Assembly (NCBI GenBank): GCA_022819605.1
Contig: JAJEGW010000182.1
Span: 1-64,000, forward strand
Direction: 5' to 3'
Length of the DNA stretch: 64,000 nt
Origin: Silicimonas sp.
GTDB taxonomy: Bacteria; Pseudomonadota; Alphaproteobacteria; Rhodobacterales; Rhodobacteraceae
The notes beneath the pieces were generated by a model that searched no databases, was not told where the DNA came from, and was given only the letters and a program-made list of their open reading frames with translations. Of this stretch, positions 16,229-24,641 are shown one piece after another. How positions within the stretch are numbered: the first letter of the stretch is position 1; each line of letters opens with the position of its first letter. Position numbers and translations under genes: made by a program.

Positions 16229-17587
16229 ATGACAGATCTCTTTGCAGCACCGAAAGGCAACTTTCGCGGACACGCCCAGCAGTCCGTCTGGGCGGAGACG
16301 CCTGATCCGGAATTGACGGAAGTTGGCCCGGGAACACCCTGCGGCGAATACCTTCGTCGCTACTGGCTGCCCGTTGCGATGACGGATCAGGTTGGGGACC
16401 TTCCCTGCCGAATCAGGATCATGGGCGAGGACCTGGTGCTGTTTCGAGAGAAGGGCGAAGGCAGGCTCGGCCTCACGCACCTGCATTGCTGCCACCGGAA
16501 CATGAGCCTTGAATTCGGGATCGTCGAAGAGGGCGGCATTCGCTGTTCCTATCATGGCTGGAAGTACGGACTCGATGGAACAATCCTTGAGACACCCTGC
16601 GAACCTCCTGCCAGCCAGGTCAGGACGCGCGCTTGTCTGGGTGCATACCCGGTCATTGAGTCCAAAGGGCTCGCATTCGCCTACATGGGGCCACCGGAGG
16701 AACAGCCCCCGTTTCCCGTAATGGACACGTTCGACGAGGCAGGCGACGAAATGCTGCCTTACCTCATCGAGTCACCGTGCAACTGGCTTCAGGTGATGGA
16801 AAATGCGTGGGACCCGTTCCACGTCGTGTATCTTCACACGCTCGCGGTGCGGAGCCAGTTCATCGACGCTTTCGCAGAAATGCCAATGATCGAGTTCCAC
16901 GAAAGCCGGACCGGCGATTTCTACACCAACGTCCGGCGCGTGGACGACATTGTCTGGATCCGGTGCCATGATCACATGCTGCCAAGCTTCACGCAAAACG
17001 GCGGGCACTTTCCGGTGCCGGACAAGCCCCGATATTTCGGACGCTGTGGACTCAGCCGCTGGATAACCCCTGTGGACGACACGCACACGCTGGTGATCGC
17101 CTGGCGCCACTTCCGCGACGGCGATGACCCCCGGGGCTTGACCGACAAGTCAAAGGTCGGGTTTGGGACGACCGACTTCTATGGCCAGGGGCCGGACCGC
17201 TCCTACGAACAGCGCCAGCGCGACCCTGGCGACTATGACGCGTGGGTCAGCCAAGGGCCGAAGAACATTCACGCGCGGGAGAACATGGGCTTCACGGACA
17301 GGGGCGTGGCAAAGGCCCGACGCCTTCTGCGGAACACCATCCGTTCCGTTGCCGCCGGGAACCCTGCACCGCAACCAACAGACGGTCTCAACGGCGCAAT
17401 CCCGACCTATGGAGGCGACACGATGCTCAGAATCCCCGTACAAGAAGGTCGCGATGACGGCGCGGTTCTCAAGGAAATCTCGATCGACGTGGCGGAAATC
17501 TACAAGTCCGGGGACCACCTGCAGGGGGACGCGAGAAACGAGTTCATCCGGTCGCGTCTCAAGGAATACGAGGCAAGCTGGCAATGA
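16229..17587 (+). CDS. Rieske non-heme iron oxygenase, alpha-type subunit
   Basis: The 452-residue protein has a Rieske 2Fe-2S domain (C87-C-H89 and C106-S-Y-H109 as cluster ligands) and a catalytic domain with the mononuclear iron motif NWLQVMENAWDPFHVVYLH, where H198 and H203 are the expected ligands and D195 the electron bridge. This is the phthalate-dioxygenase-like group of ring-hydroxylating or demethylating oxygenases. No dedicated reductase or classical beta subunit is adjacent. Its stop overlaps the next start (ATGA), so it is tied to the two unknown proteins and the DUF1116 gene. Confidence 0.93.
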   Translation: MTDLFAAPKGNFRGHAQQSVWAETPDPELTEVGPGTPCGEYLRRYWLPVAMTDQVGDLPCRIRIMGEDLVLFREKGEGRLGLTHLHCCHRNMSLEFGIVEEGGIRCSYHGWKYGLDGTILETPCEPPASQVRTRACLGAYPVIESKGLAFAYMGPPEEQPPFPVMDTFDEAGDEMLPYLIESPCNWLQVMENAWDPFHVVYLHTLAVRSQFIDAFAEMPMIEFHESRTGDFYTNVRRVDDIVWIRCHDHMLPSFTQNGGHFPVPDKPRYFGRCGLSRWITPVDDTHTLVIAWRHFRDGDDPRGLTDKSKVGFGTTDFYGQGPDRSYEQRQRDPGDYDAWVSQGPKNIHARENMGFTDRGVAKARRLLRNTIRSVAAGNPAPQPTDGLNGAIPTYGGDTMLRIPVQEGRDDGAVLKEISIDVAEIYKSGDHLQGDARNEFIRSRLKEYEASWQ

Positions 17588-18213
17588 CGCGCGTTTCCAT
17601 CAATCCTGGCCGCGTCGACTGGTCTGGCGAGAATCCGGGAATTTACCTGAAGTCCGACCCCTCCGCCGAAACGTATGATGTCCTGTCCCTGTTCTTTCGC
17701 GTTGTCCTGTCCCCCTTCGGTCGCGGACATGCAGGGCTGGTCCTTGGCCAGCCTGACCGTGATGCCGGCTGGCCCGATGCACCCAATTTCATCATGACCG
17801 ACAATCAGCACATGATGCGCTGGATCGTGGATGGCTGGGTGTCGAAGATGCCAACCTTCGTCGGCAAGTCCGGGCTGCAGTCCATGACCTGGCTTGATTG
17901 CGACAGCGTCGAAAGGCGTCCGGGCGACCTGCAGACCAGTTACTCGGAAACCGTTCGCGGATCCGGTGTCACGCTTGAAATGATCTGGCGCGACATGGGT
18001 CCGCCTCTGCCCGTCGAGGTCACGAAGGACAATTCGGCCACCAAGGTCCACGAGATGTATTCCGTGTTTCTCGAAGCGAGATCTGCGGAGGTGCGCGTAA
18101 ACGGGACATCGCTCCCCGGCCAGGTTGCCGAGCGGCAGTTCTTTGGCCGCGCGATGTCGACCGCCTTCCTCGCGTTTTCCGAAACCTGGGTAACGCCAAC
18201 GGAGGAGACCTGA
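17584..18213 (+). CDS. Protein of unknown function, copy A of a tandem paralogous pair
   Basis: The 209-residue soluble protein has no recognised family. It is clearly paralogous to the next gene: both begin with a V/I-x-PG-x-VDW-S/T-GENPGI motif, contain SLFFRV/ALFFRV near residue 35, NGTSLPGQ/NGHPLPGQ near 175, and end with AFLAFSETWV/AFLYFSETWV. No signal peptide or membrane segment is present. It is not like the SnoaL-fold beta subunits of ring-hydroxylating dioxygenases. It overlaps the Rieske gene by ATGA and the next gene by TGATG. A partner or substrate-binding role for the oxygenase is speculation. Confidence 0.8.
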   Translation: MTRVSINPGRVDWSGENPGIYLKSDPSAETYDVLSLFFRVVLSPFGRGHAGLVLGQPDRDAGWPDAPNFIMTDNQHMMRWIVDGWVSKMPTFVGKSGLQSMTWLDCDSVERRPGDLQTSYSETVRGSGVTLEMIWRDMGPPLPVEVTKDNSATKVHEMYSVFLEARSAEVRVNGTSLPGQVAERQFFGRAMSTAFLAFSETWVTPTEET

Positions 18214-18839
18214 TGCCGCTAAGCATGCCGATCACGCCTGGAACGGTCGACTGGACCGGCGAGAACCCCGGCATTCTCCTGAAGGATGCCAGCGGGGCAT
18301 TCACCGCCATGGCGCTCTTTTTTCGGGTGGCCTGGTCTCCGGCTGGACAGGGCCAGGTTCTCTGGCTTTATGGCTCTCCCGGATCAAGGGCTGGCACGCC
18401 CGCGGCCCCGAATGTCGTTTTGGCCGACAACATCGAACTCGCCACCTACCTTAAGTCTAACTTTGTCGGCCGTCTCGGCGCCTTCCGCGACGTGCCGGCA
18501 TTCGAGGGCATGGCACCACGACTTGCTCAGGTCGTGCGGAGTTCCGGTGACCCGATGAGCCACCGATATGCAGAGACAATTGTCGGCGAGGGACTGTCCA
18601 TCGAACTGGTTTGGGAGGACCTGGAACCGCCAAGGGCGCTGGAACTCACGCCAGACCAGGTCGGCACCGGCGCTCACACCATGTTCACGCTTCTCGTTCC
18701 CGCAAGAAGCGCGCAGATCATCGTCAATGGCCACCCCCTGCCGGGCCAGCTAGGCACGCGCGTTCAGGCCGGTTTCGAGACGACGACCGCGTTTCTCTAT
18801 TTCAGCGAGACGTGGGTGATCCCGCCGGGCGCCGAATGA
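18213..18839 (+). CDS. Protein of unknown function, copy B of a tandem paralogous pair
   Basis: The 208-residue protein shares the N-terminal VDWTGENPGILLK motif, the NGHPLPGQLG segment and the C-terminal FYFSETWV-type ending with copy A, but has diverged strongly between. The start ATG 18213 overlaps the previous stop (TGATG) and has GGAGGAG just upstream. The stop overlaps the DUF1116 gene (ATGA). Conservation of both copies with diverged middles suggests they form a heteromer rather than being a recent duplication. No function is known to me. Confidence 0.8.
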   Translation: MPLSMPITPGTVDWTGENPGILLKDASGAFTAMALFFRVAWSPAGQGQVLWLYGSPGSRAGTPAAPNVVLADNIELATYLKSNFVGRLGAFRDVPAFEGMAPRLAQVVRSSGDPMSHRYAETIVGEGLSIELVWEDLEPPRALELTPDQVGTGAHTMFTLLVPARSAQIIVNGHPLPGQLGTRVQAGFETTTAFLYFSETWVIPPGAE

Positions 18840-20020
18840 CGCATCAACAAGCCGACAGGCTGGCGTTCGACCGGGCCATGGTCACGCAACCGGTCTGGAA
18901 CAGGTTCGATCTGGCACGAGATGTGACCGACATCGCGGACAACGTCCTGCTCCACGCGGGGCCCCCCTTCCCAGGCCCGGGCGCGATCACCCGGCCCATT
19001 CTGAATTCAGCATGCGTCGCAGCCGTTTACGAAGGGCTCGCGCCTAGCCTTGACGCGGCTGAGGACATGATTTCGTCTGAAGAGATTCTCCTGAAACCGG
19101 CGCAGGACGCAAACGTCGTTACGCCGCTTGCTGCCGTGGTCAGTGGCTCAATGCCGCTGCATTCCGTCTACGACGCGTGGCGAGGGCAGCACCGCACGTT
19201 TGCTCCGATCAACGGCGGGAGTCGGCCCTCCCTTCGCCTTGGCCTGAAATCGCGAGCCGTGCTAGATCACGTCAAGTGGCTCAACACCCGCTGCCTCGAC
19301 GTGCTTCAAGGAGGCCTGGCAGAAGGGATCGCCCTCGTGCCACTGGCCGTCGAAGGGCTCAAGGGCGGCGATGACTGCCACGGCAGGACACCTGTCGCGG
19401 GCGCTGCAGTTGTCCAGGAATTGATCGACCGTTCGCCGAACGGCATCGGCGATGACGAGGTCCTGGATTTTCTCAAGGGCTCGCCCAGCATCTTCCTCAA
19501 CCTCTGGATGGCGGCTACCAAACTGATGATGATCCGGGCGGAGGGCGTCCAAGGGTCCGGTTTTGTCACCGCGGCCGGCGGCAACGGACGCGATGTCGGC
19601 ATACAGGTCTCCGCAGTCCCCGGGCGCTGGTACACCTTCCCTGCCACGCCGCCTGAGGGCGCGTTCGACGTTGACCTGCCGCCGTCCCGTGCGTTGGGTG
19701 CCATCGGCGACAGCGCCGTCGTCGATGCATTCGGCCTGGGCGCGATGGCGAAGATGGGCAATGAGCCGCCGACCTCGCACGGATCAGTTCACGGAATGTC
19801 GGTCGGAGAGCACCCCTATTTCAAGGCCACAGGCCTGAAACTGGGCATTTCTGCGTTGGCCGTCTCCGAATGTGGACGGGCGCCGCAGGTCAGCCTTGGA
19901 ATCCTTGATCGTGAAGGGGAACTGGGACGCCTTGGCGGTGGACTATATCAAATGCCGAATTTGCCATTCGAACAAGCCGCAGAGGATGTGCTTGCGAGTC
20001 AGCAATCATCTTCTTGCTGA
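18836..20020 (+). CDS. DUF1116 protein (AllG/YlbE-like)
   Basis: From ATG 18836 the product has 394 residues and matches DUF1116. NGGSRPSLRLGLKSRAVLDHVKWLN, GIALVPLAVEGLKGGDDCHGRT and AAGGNGRDVGIQVS are characteristic. The E. coli member YlbE acts with FdrA and YlbF and has been linked to oxamate carbamoyltransferase (AllFGH). Here no FdrA or DUF2877 partner is present; instead it terminates an operon with a Rieske oxygenase and two unknown paralogues, so its reaction is probably different. An inverted repeat follows the stop. The open frame continues upstream of 18836 inside copy B and was trimmed. Confidence 0.85.
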   Translation: MTHQQADRLAFDRAMVTQPVWNRFDLARDVTDIADNVLLHAGPPFPGPGAITRPILNSACVAAVYEGLAPSLDAAEDMISSEEILLKPAQDANVVTPLAAVVSGSMPLHSVYDAWRGQHRTFAPINGGSRPSLRLGLKSRAVLDHVKWLNTRCLDVLQGGLAEGIALVPLAVEGLKGGDDCHGRTPVAGAAVVQELIDRSPNGIGDDEVLDFLKGSPSIFLNLWMAATKLMMIRAEGVQGSGFVTAAGGNGRDVGIQVSAVPGRWYTFPATPPEGAFDVDLPPSRALGAIGDSAVVDAFGLGAMAKMGNEPPTSHGSVHGMSVGEHPYFKATGLKLGISALAVSECGRAPQVSLGILDREGELGRLGGGLYQMPNLPFEQAAEDVLASQQSSSC

Positions 20021-20022
20021 CG

Positions 20023-20052
20023 AGTTGAGCACAAGCGACGCGCGGCTCAACT
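20023..20052 (+). terminator. Inverted repeat downstream of the DUF1116 operon
   Basis: AGTTGAGC (20023-20030) and GCTCAACT (20045-20052) are perfect 8-bp arms around a 14-base loop, 3 bases after the stop codon. There is no U-run, so termination strength is uncertain. It separates this operon from the convergent hipA. Confidence 0.45.
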
Positions 20053-20209
20053 GCCTATGCAGTCGGCGCTGCGAAGGGACCGTGTCCTCTGCCGCAAGAG
20101 CCGATGTGATTTCGATAATTCTCAAGCGGGCCAGGCTGGGTTCGGTGTCCACGAAAATACTGGCTGCGAGGCGAACGTGACTTGGCGAGAGTAACGTCCC
20201 CGAACGTGC

Positions 20210-21499
20210 TCAAGCCTGTGTTGCTTGCTCCGGAGCGAGCCGAAATCCCGGGTAGGCGAAGGCACCATTGATGGTCTCGCAATCGGCTTCCGTGACGCCA
20301 GCGCGACGGGCGATTGCATACCAGCTGGCCTTGACCTGGCTTTCCATCGCATCGATGACTGCGGCGGCTTCCTCCGTCTCGAGATGGAAGCGGGCACATT
20401 GCGAGAGCATGTTCTGCGCATTGGCGTAGCGGCCCATGTCACCACAGGTCATGGCGAGGTCACGGCGCTCAAGGCTCACCGGCATCGAAGGCGTCAGGTC
20501 GTAGGCCGGGGAGAGCTTCCAGTCGGCGTCTCTCGCAACTGCAGCATTGTTGCGCGGGTGATCGTCGGTGTTCGAGATTAGCGCGTTGAAGACCATGCGT
20601 CGGAATAGCTCGGCCGCATCGTCCTTGGGTTGCGCCGAGATGCGGCGCATCTCTTCGACCAGCATCAGGTAAGACCAGCGGTCCCTGTGCTGGTGGATGT
20701 CCTCGGTCCGCAGCATCGTGAGCCCGCTCATCATCCGGGCGCGCAGATAGCCGTGACTTGTACTTTCCCGGTCAAACCGCTTCACGAGCAGCACGTCGCG
20801 GCCTGCGACATTTTCGATTCGGCTTTGCGCGGTGTGTACGTCGCAGGCGCTGGCAAGCTGAAGCATCGCGTGCTCAACCCGCGCGTGGTTCCACTTGTCA
20901 TCTTCGCGATTGAACTTTGCGAGCCAAAGCCCGTCCGAATCCTCGACAATGGCCTTCGGACGCGCACCTCCCATCGAGGTGCCGATCAACACGAGATCTG
21001 CGACCTGTCCGGCCTCTGGGCCGTCCGGGACGTCTTCTCCGGATATGATGGCATCGGCAAGCGTGATCAGCCTCGCAAGATCGAGCGTCTGGTTGAATTT
21101 TTTTAGCGGTGCCGGTGGATTCGGACCAATGCCAAACCCAAGCGCACCGGCGCGGTCATCGGGCCCGTAGAGCAGATAGTCGATCTCGCCGAGTTGCGGC
21201 ATTCCAGCATGTTTTTCGATGACGCGGCGGCCCCAATGGTCAGGACCGGCGTCGCGCAGTGCGCCGAACATGCCTTTGAGCGCCGTCGTGCGGTATGTCG
21301 TGTCGGTCAGCTTGAGATCAATCGGGTCGATCGGGACCGCATCTGCATTGGCAAGGTAGTTCCGGCCGTAGACAAAGCGACCGATCGGAACGCCTCCACG
21401 GTCCGGTTCGAGCACGAAACGACCCGCGGTCACGAATGTGCTCGTGCCGGGCAGCGTGACATAGACAAAACACTCTGTGGCACCAGGATCAGAAGTCAT
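20210..21499 (-). CDS. hipA: HipA-family serine/threonine kinase toxin
   Basis: The 429-residue protein contains the HipA fold: N-terminal subdomain with GRFVYGRNYLANADAVPIDP, the Gly-rich loop GTSMGGARPKA, the catalytic NTDDHPRN segment and the metal-binding YDLTPS. HipA kinases phosphorylate glutamyl-tRNA synthetase or related targets and cause growth arrest. The start is ATG 21499, overlapping the end of hipB by 11 bases, the classic hipBA arrangement. The product appears full length with all catalytic motifs. It is convergent with the DUF1116 operon. Confidence 0.92.
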   Translation of the reverse strand: MTSDPGATECFVYVTLPGTSTFVTAGRFVLEPDRGGVPIGRFVYGRNYLANADAVPIDPIDLKLTDTTYRTTALKGMFGALRDAGPDHWGRRVIEKHAGMPQLGEIDYLLYGPDDRAGALGFGIGPNPPAPLKKFNQTLDLARLITLADAIISGEDVPDGPEAGQVADLVLIGTSMGGARPKAIVEDSDGLWLAKFNREDDKWNHARVEHAMLQLASACDVHTAQSRIENVAGRDVLLVKRFDRESTSHGYLRARMMSGLTMLRTEDIHQHRDRWSYLMLVEEMRRISAQPKDDAAELFRRMVFNALISNTDDHPRNNAAVARDADWKLSPAYDLTPSMPVSLERRDLAMTCGDMGRYANAQNMLSQCARFHLETEEAAAVIDAMESQVKASWYAIARRAGVTEADCETINGAFAYPGFRLAPEQATQA

Positions 21500-21830
21500 T
21501 GTCGAGACCCTTGCCGCTGCGCGCGCGCTCCCTGCCGGAAAGTTGATCAAAGGCAAGACCCTCTCTGTCAGTCAGCGGGTCGGCAAGCGCGCCGAACGGG
21601 TGCAGCAGATCGTAGGTCCAAAGCAGCGCGGCGTATGCCGCGATGCCGGTGCTAAGCTTGCCCTTTTCCGCGTCCATGACAGCACGCGGGCCAGTGCCGA
21701 TCTTGGCCGCAACCTCATTGATCGTCAGGTTACGGCGCAGGCGCGCGGTGCGCAGGTTCCGGCCCAGACGTGTGATCGCCTGTTCGACCTCGTAGGGCGG
21801 CGCAGTTGTGAGAAGGTTTTTTGCCGTCAT
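21489..21830 (-). CDS. hipB: HipB-like XRE antitoxin
   Basis: The 113-residue protein has a helix-turn-helix domain (LGRNLRTARLRRNLTINEVAAKIGTGPRAVMDAEKGK) of the HipB type, with a C-terminal extension. It should neutralise HipA and autorepress the operon. First gene of the pair. Four TGCTCTTAAG-like sites lie directly upstream of its ATG. Confidence 0.88.
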   Translation of the reverse strand: MTAKNLLTTAPPYEVEQAITRLGRNLRTARLRRNLTINEVAAKIGTGPRAVMDAEKGKLSTGIAAYAALLWTYDLLHPFGALADPLTDREGLAFDQLSGRERARSGKGLDNDF

Positions 21831-21831
21831 G

Positions 21832-21951
21832 TGCCCTTAAGATTTTCTTAACGTGCTTATTGTGCTCTTAAGAGCATGACAGAAATATTCTCATTGTCAA
21901 GCTTGATGCTCTTAAGGACACCGTAGATCCTATAAGATGCTCTAAATAGCA
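21832..21951. promoter_or_regulatory. hipBA operator array (four TGCTCTTAAG-type sites)
   Basis: The palindrome TGCTCTTAAGAGCA is perfect at 21863-21876. Related 14-mers are TGCTCTTAAGGACA at 21907-21920 and TGCTCTAAATAGCA at 21938-21951, and TGCCCTTAAG begins at 21832. Start-to-start distances are 31, 44 and 31 bases, near whole helical turns. The array fills the region upstream of hipB, which fits cooperative HipB autorepression. Confidence 0.75.
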
Positions 21952-22374
21952 AAAGAAGGGCAACATTCGTCGTCCAAACCCTGAATGCATATAGAGTGCC
22001 CGCCCTCTTCGAACGGCTCGGAATGCCCCTTGAAGCAAGTGGCATTGACTTGAAGAATTGACGCTGTTGCATTGATAAGGCGCGGAAATTCTCGGACCAA
22101 AGGGTTAATTTTGGGGCTGTACGGCGCTGTTTCAACTTGCTGCGGCGACGCTTCCCTTTCGCGACCAATTGATGATTGCCTGCCCATGGCCGCTGTCTGG
22201 CCTATTTCTCTGCCAGCAGGCAGCGCCGCCGCCCGCCGTATGCGATGCGGTTTTGAAGATGACAGGCGTCGCAGGGTGTTCTGGAGATTGAATGTCGGAA
22301 CCCAGAGTTGTGGCTGGCGGGCGAGGATCCCTGCAAATTGCCGCTAGCGGATTTTGGTGCCATGAATGCAAGAC
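21952..22374. other. Intergenic stretch without a supported gene
   Basis: Upstream of the hipBA operators and before the small membrane protein. Open frames here on both strands (for example 21857-22168 minus) have no family resemblance and weak codon character. I see no RNA gene. Confidence 0.5.
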
Positions 22375-22391
22375 GGCGGCATCTTGCCGCC
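22369..22391 (+). promoter_or_regulatory. Two mutually exclusive hairpins upstream of the small membrane protein
   Basis: GCAAGA (22369-22374) can pair with TCTTGC (22382-22387), or GGCGGCA (22375-22381) with TGCCGCC (22385-22391). The second stem is perfect, 7 bp with a 3-base loop. They cannot form together. They sit 30 bases before ATG 22421 and could act as a small attenuator; no ligand or leader peptide is evident. Confidence 0.3.
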
Positions 22392-22420
22392 ATGGTCATC
22401 GAGCGAGGGGCTAGATTTGC

Positions 22421-22588
22421 ATGGTTGTCGCAATTTTCCTGATCCTTGGCGTGGCACTGGGTCTTCGTGCCGCACGCAAGCGACGTGGCGCTTTGATCGA
22501 CATGCTCAGGTATGCAGTTGTCCATGGCATCGCGTTCACCCTGCTCGGCGTGTTCCTGTCCCTTGGCATCGGCAGTGTCTGGCAATGA
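22421..22588 (+). CDS. Small two-helix membrane protein
   Basis: This 55-residue frame starts MVVAIFLILGVALGLRAARKR and ends GVFLSLGIGSVWQ. It has two hydrophobic segments (residues 2-17 and 36-52) joined by a basic loop, a positive-inside hairpin. GAGGGG lies about 12 bases upstream. It precedes the M48 protease gene by 114 bases on the same strand. No family is recognised. Confidence 0.55.
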   Translation: MVVAIFLILGVALGLRAARKRRGALIDMLRYAVVHGIAFTLLGVFLSLGIGSVWQ

Positions 22589-22702
22589 CGCATCCGAGAG
22601 CCGATGACAGCTCGGGCGGGACCCTGATACACCGCCATGAAGTCCCGGAATCTGCACAGGAGGTCACGCCAGCCCGGTGAGTCAGTTCTTGGAACACGCT
22701 CC

Positions 22703-23419
22703 ATGGCATCCCATATTCCTGTCATGCTTAAATTTGCGCCCATAGCTCTCGCGATTCTCTACGCGCTGATCATGTACAAGTTCTCGGCCTGGAAAACCTC
22801 GGCCGAACTGAATGCGAATTCGTCTGAACTGGTCGACCCCGAACTCAAGAGGCTTACTGATCGCATGGCGAAAGCTCTGGAGCTGCCTCGTATCCGGGTG
22901 CATCTCTATGAAGTCGAGCCGGTGAACGGGCTTGCAGCTCCGGACGGGCGCATCTTCCTGACCCGCGGATTCTACCAGAAGTACCGCAGCGGAGAGATTG
23001 CCACGGAGGAACTGGCATCGGTCATTGCTCACGAACTCGGTCATGTGGCGCTTGGCCACGCGCGCAGAAGAATGATCGATTTCTCAGGTCAAAACGCGCT
23101 TCGCACGGCGCTCATGATGGTTCTTGGCCGCTTCCTGCCAGGATTCGGCGTGATGATTGCCAATGTCCTCACCACTGTGCTTGCTGCACGGCTTTCGCGT
23201 TCGGACGAATACGAGGCAGACGCCTACGCTTCGGCCTTGCTGATAAAGGCAGGGATCGGAACTGAACCGCAAAAGTCACTGTTCAAGAAGCTCGAAAAGC
23301 TGACCGGCGCGCGAGGCGCTGCGGTGCCTGCATGGCTGCTCAGCCACCCCAAGACGGACGACCGGATCGCGGCCATCGAAAAGCTTGAAGCCGGCTGGAC
23401 GGATGCTTCCCGTCAGTGA
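22703..23419 (+). CDS. M48-family zinc metalloprotease
   Basis: From ATG 22703 the protein has 238 residues: an N-terminal membrane anchor (residues 8-24), then a peptidase M48 domain with HELGH as the zinc motif and DEYEADAYA providing the third ligand. A further hydrophobic stretch (LMMVLGRFLPGFGVMIANVLTTVLAARL) follows the active site as in HtpX/Oma1-like enzymes. These are membrane-bound proteases of envelope quality control. An in-frame ATG exists upstream at 22637; 22703 is chosen because GGAAC precedes it and the extra residues have no family match. Confidence 0.85.
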   Translation: MASHIPVMLKFAPIALAILYALIMYKFSAWKTSAELNANSSELVDPELKRLTDRMAKALELPRIRVHLYEVEPVNGLAAPDGRIFLTRGFYQKYRSGEIATEELASVIAHELGHVALGHARRRMIDFSGQNALRTALMMVLGRFLPGFGVMIANVLTTVLAARLSRSDEYEADAYASALLIKAGIGTEPQKSLFKKLEKLTGARGAAVPAWLLSHPKTDDRIAAIEKLEAGWTDASRQ

Positions 23420-23491
23420 GCCGATGTGCATATCGGCATGGTCAGGCCACAAGCACGCACGCAACTGAACTACGACTGCGGTCCGGTCGAT

Positions 23492-23599
23492 TCAGCGCCG
23501 GGCGAGACGGGCAAAGAAGGACTTCACAACATCCGCGCGAAGCTTGCGGGCCTTGAGTTCGATTCTCTGAATTTCGTCGGATGAGTTCATGGTGATCAT
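23492..23599 (-). CDS. Small basic protein of unknown function
   Basis: A 35-residue frame from ATG 23599, with GGAG six bases upstream: MITMNSSDEIQRIELKARKL, then a basic tail ending FFARLARR. It is amphipathic and resembles in style the very short helical proteins common in Rhodobacterales. ATG at 23611 (39 residues) is an alternative. Coding status is plausible but unproven. Confidence 0.4.
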   Translation of the reverse strand: MITMNSSDEIQRIELKARKLRADVVKSFFARLARR

Positions 23600-23921
23600 T
23601 TGGCACTCCATTGTCTGTCGTGCCTCACATAGGCGACAACGACACATCTTGAAGCTTGGCCTGCTGCATGCCAGTCATGCGGAAACTGCATTCCTCGCGC
23701 CGGAGCATCTGAGCATTGAAGTTATTGTCATCAACCTTTGCACCCAGTCCTGATCGATCTCAGCATGACAGCGTCGCTGAGGGCTGTTGGAACCAGTCCC
23801 TTGCTTGGAGACCGAGGCTGTTCGGATACGTCCCTTCGCGAGTCCTCGATTCCTTGAGGCTCCCACTAGCGTCGATCTGGAAGGTGCGCGCGAATGCGTG
23901 CATTGGTTGCGGGCGCGCGCA

Positions 23922-24563
23922 ATGAACCTGCAGGAAGGCTGCCGCGAGACGTCCAGGATTTGCCAGCTTGCACCCGTCATTTCGGTCTTGACCGTCCACG
24001 ACGCCGGAAAGGCCAACCCGCTGGCCAAGGCTCTGGTCAATGGCGGACTGCCCGTACTGGAAGTGACCCTCAGGACGCCGGCCGCCCTTGACGCAATTCG
24101 TGCCATGACCAAGGTCAAGGGAAGCGTCGTCGGAGCCGGGACGGTGCTCACGCCTGTGGACATTCGCGAAGCGAAAGCCGCAGGGGCGACATTTGGTGTT
24201 TCGCCAGGAGCGACGGAACGGCTTCTAGGTGCCGCCGAAATTGAAGGATTTCCAATCATTCCGGGGTCTGCCACGGCCACCGAGGCAATGCGTTTGCTGG
24301 AAAGGGGCTACACGGTCCAGAAGTTCTTCCCGGCGGAGGCATCGGGCGGAGCGTCGGCGCTGAAGTCGCTTGCCGCCCCTCTGCCCCAGGTCAAGTTCTG
24401 CCCGACAGGCGGCATCAACATGGACAATGTCGGAAACTACCTCGCACTTGAGAACACGATCTGTGTCGGCGGATCCTGGGTGGCGCCAGACGACTTTGTG
24501 TCCAGCGGCCGATGGAAAGAAATCGAGGCCTTGGCCCGGAAGGCCGCCAGTCTTGGCGGTTGA
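23922..24563 (+). CDS. eda: 2-dehydro-3-deoxy-phosphogluconate aldolase
   Basis: From ATG 23922 the 213-residue class I aldolase shows the catalytic pair E47 (LEVTLRTP) and Schiff-base K134 (KFFPAEA), with FGVSPG and CPTGGIN for phosphate binding. It cleaves KDPG to pyruvate and glyceraldehyde-3-phosphate in the Entner-Doudoroff pathway. It stands alone without edd or zwf nearby. Upstream in-frame residues to 23787 do not match the family and were removed. Confidence 0.93.
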   Translation: MNLQEGCRETSRICQLAPVISVLTVHDAGKANPLAKALVNGGLPVLEVTLRTPAALDAIRAMTKVKGSVVGAGTVLTPVDIREAKAAGATFGVSPGATERLLGAAEIEGFPIIPGSATATEAMRLLERGYTVQKFFPAEASGGASALKSLAAPLPQVKFCPTGGINMDNVGNYLALENTICVGGSWVAPDDFVSSGRWKEIEALARKAASLGG

Positions 24564-24641
24564 TCGATGGGAAATGGAACAGGAATTCATCCTGTCCGGA
24601 CGCCGAATGATGTCCGTCACGATCCGAAACCAGAAAGGACG

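Noticed and set aside
23675..24280. 201-residue minus-strand frame opposite eda
   Set aside because: Shadow of the KDPG aldolase gene, Ser/Arg-rich with no domain.
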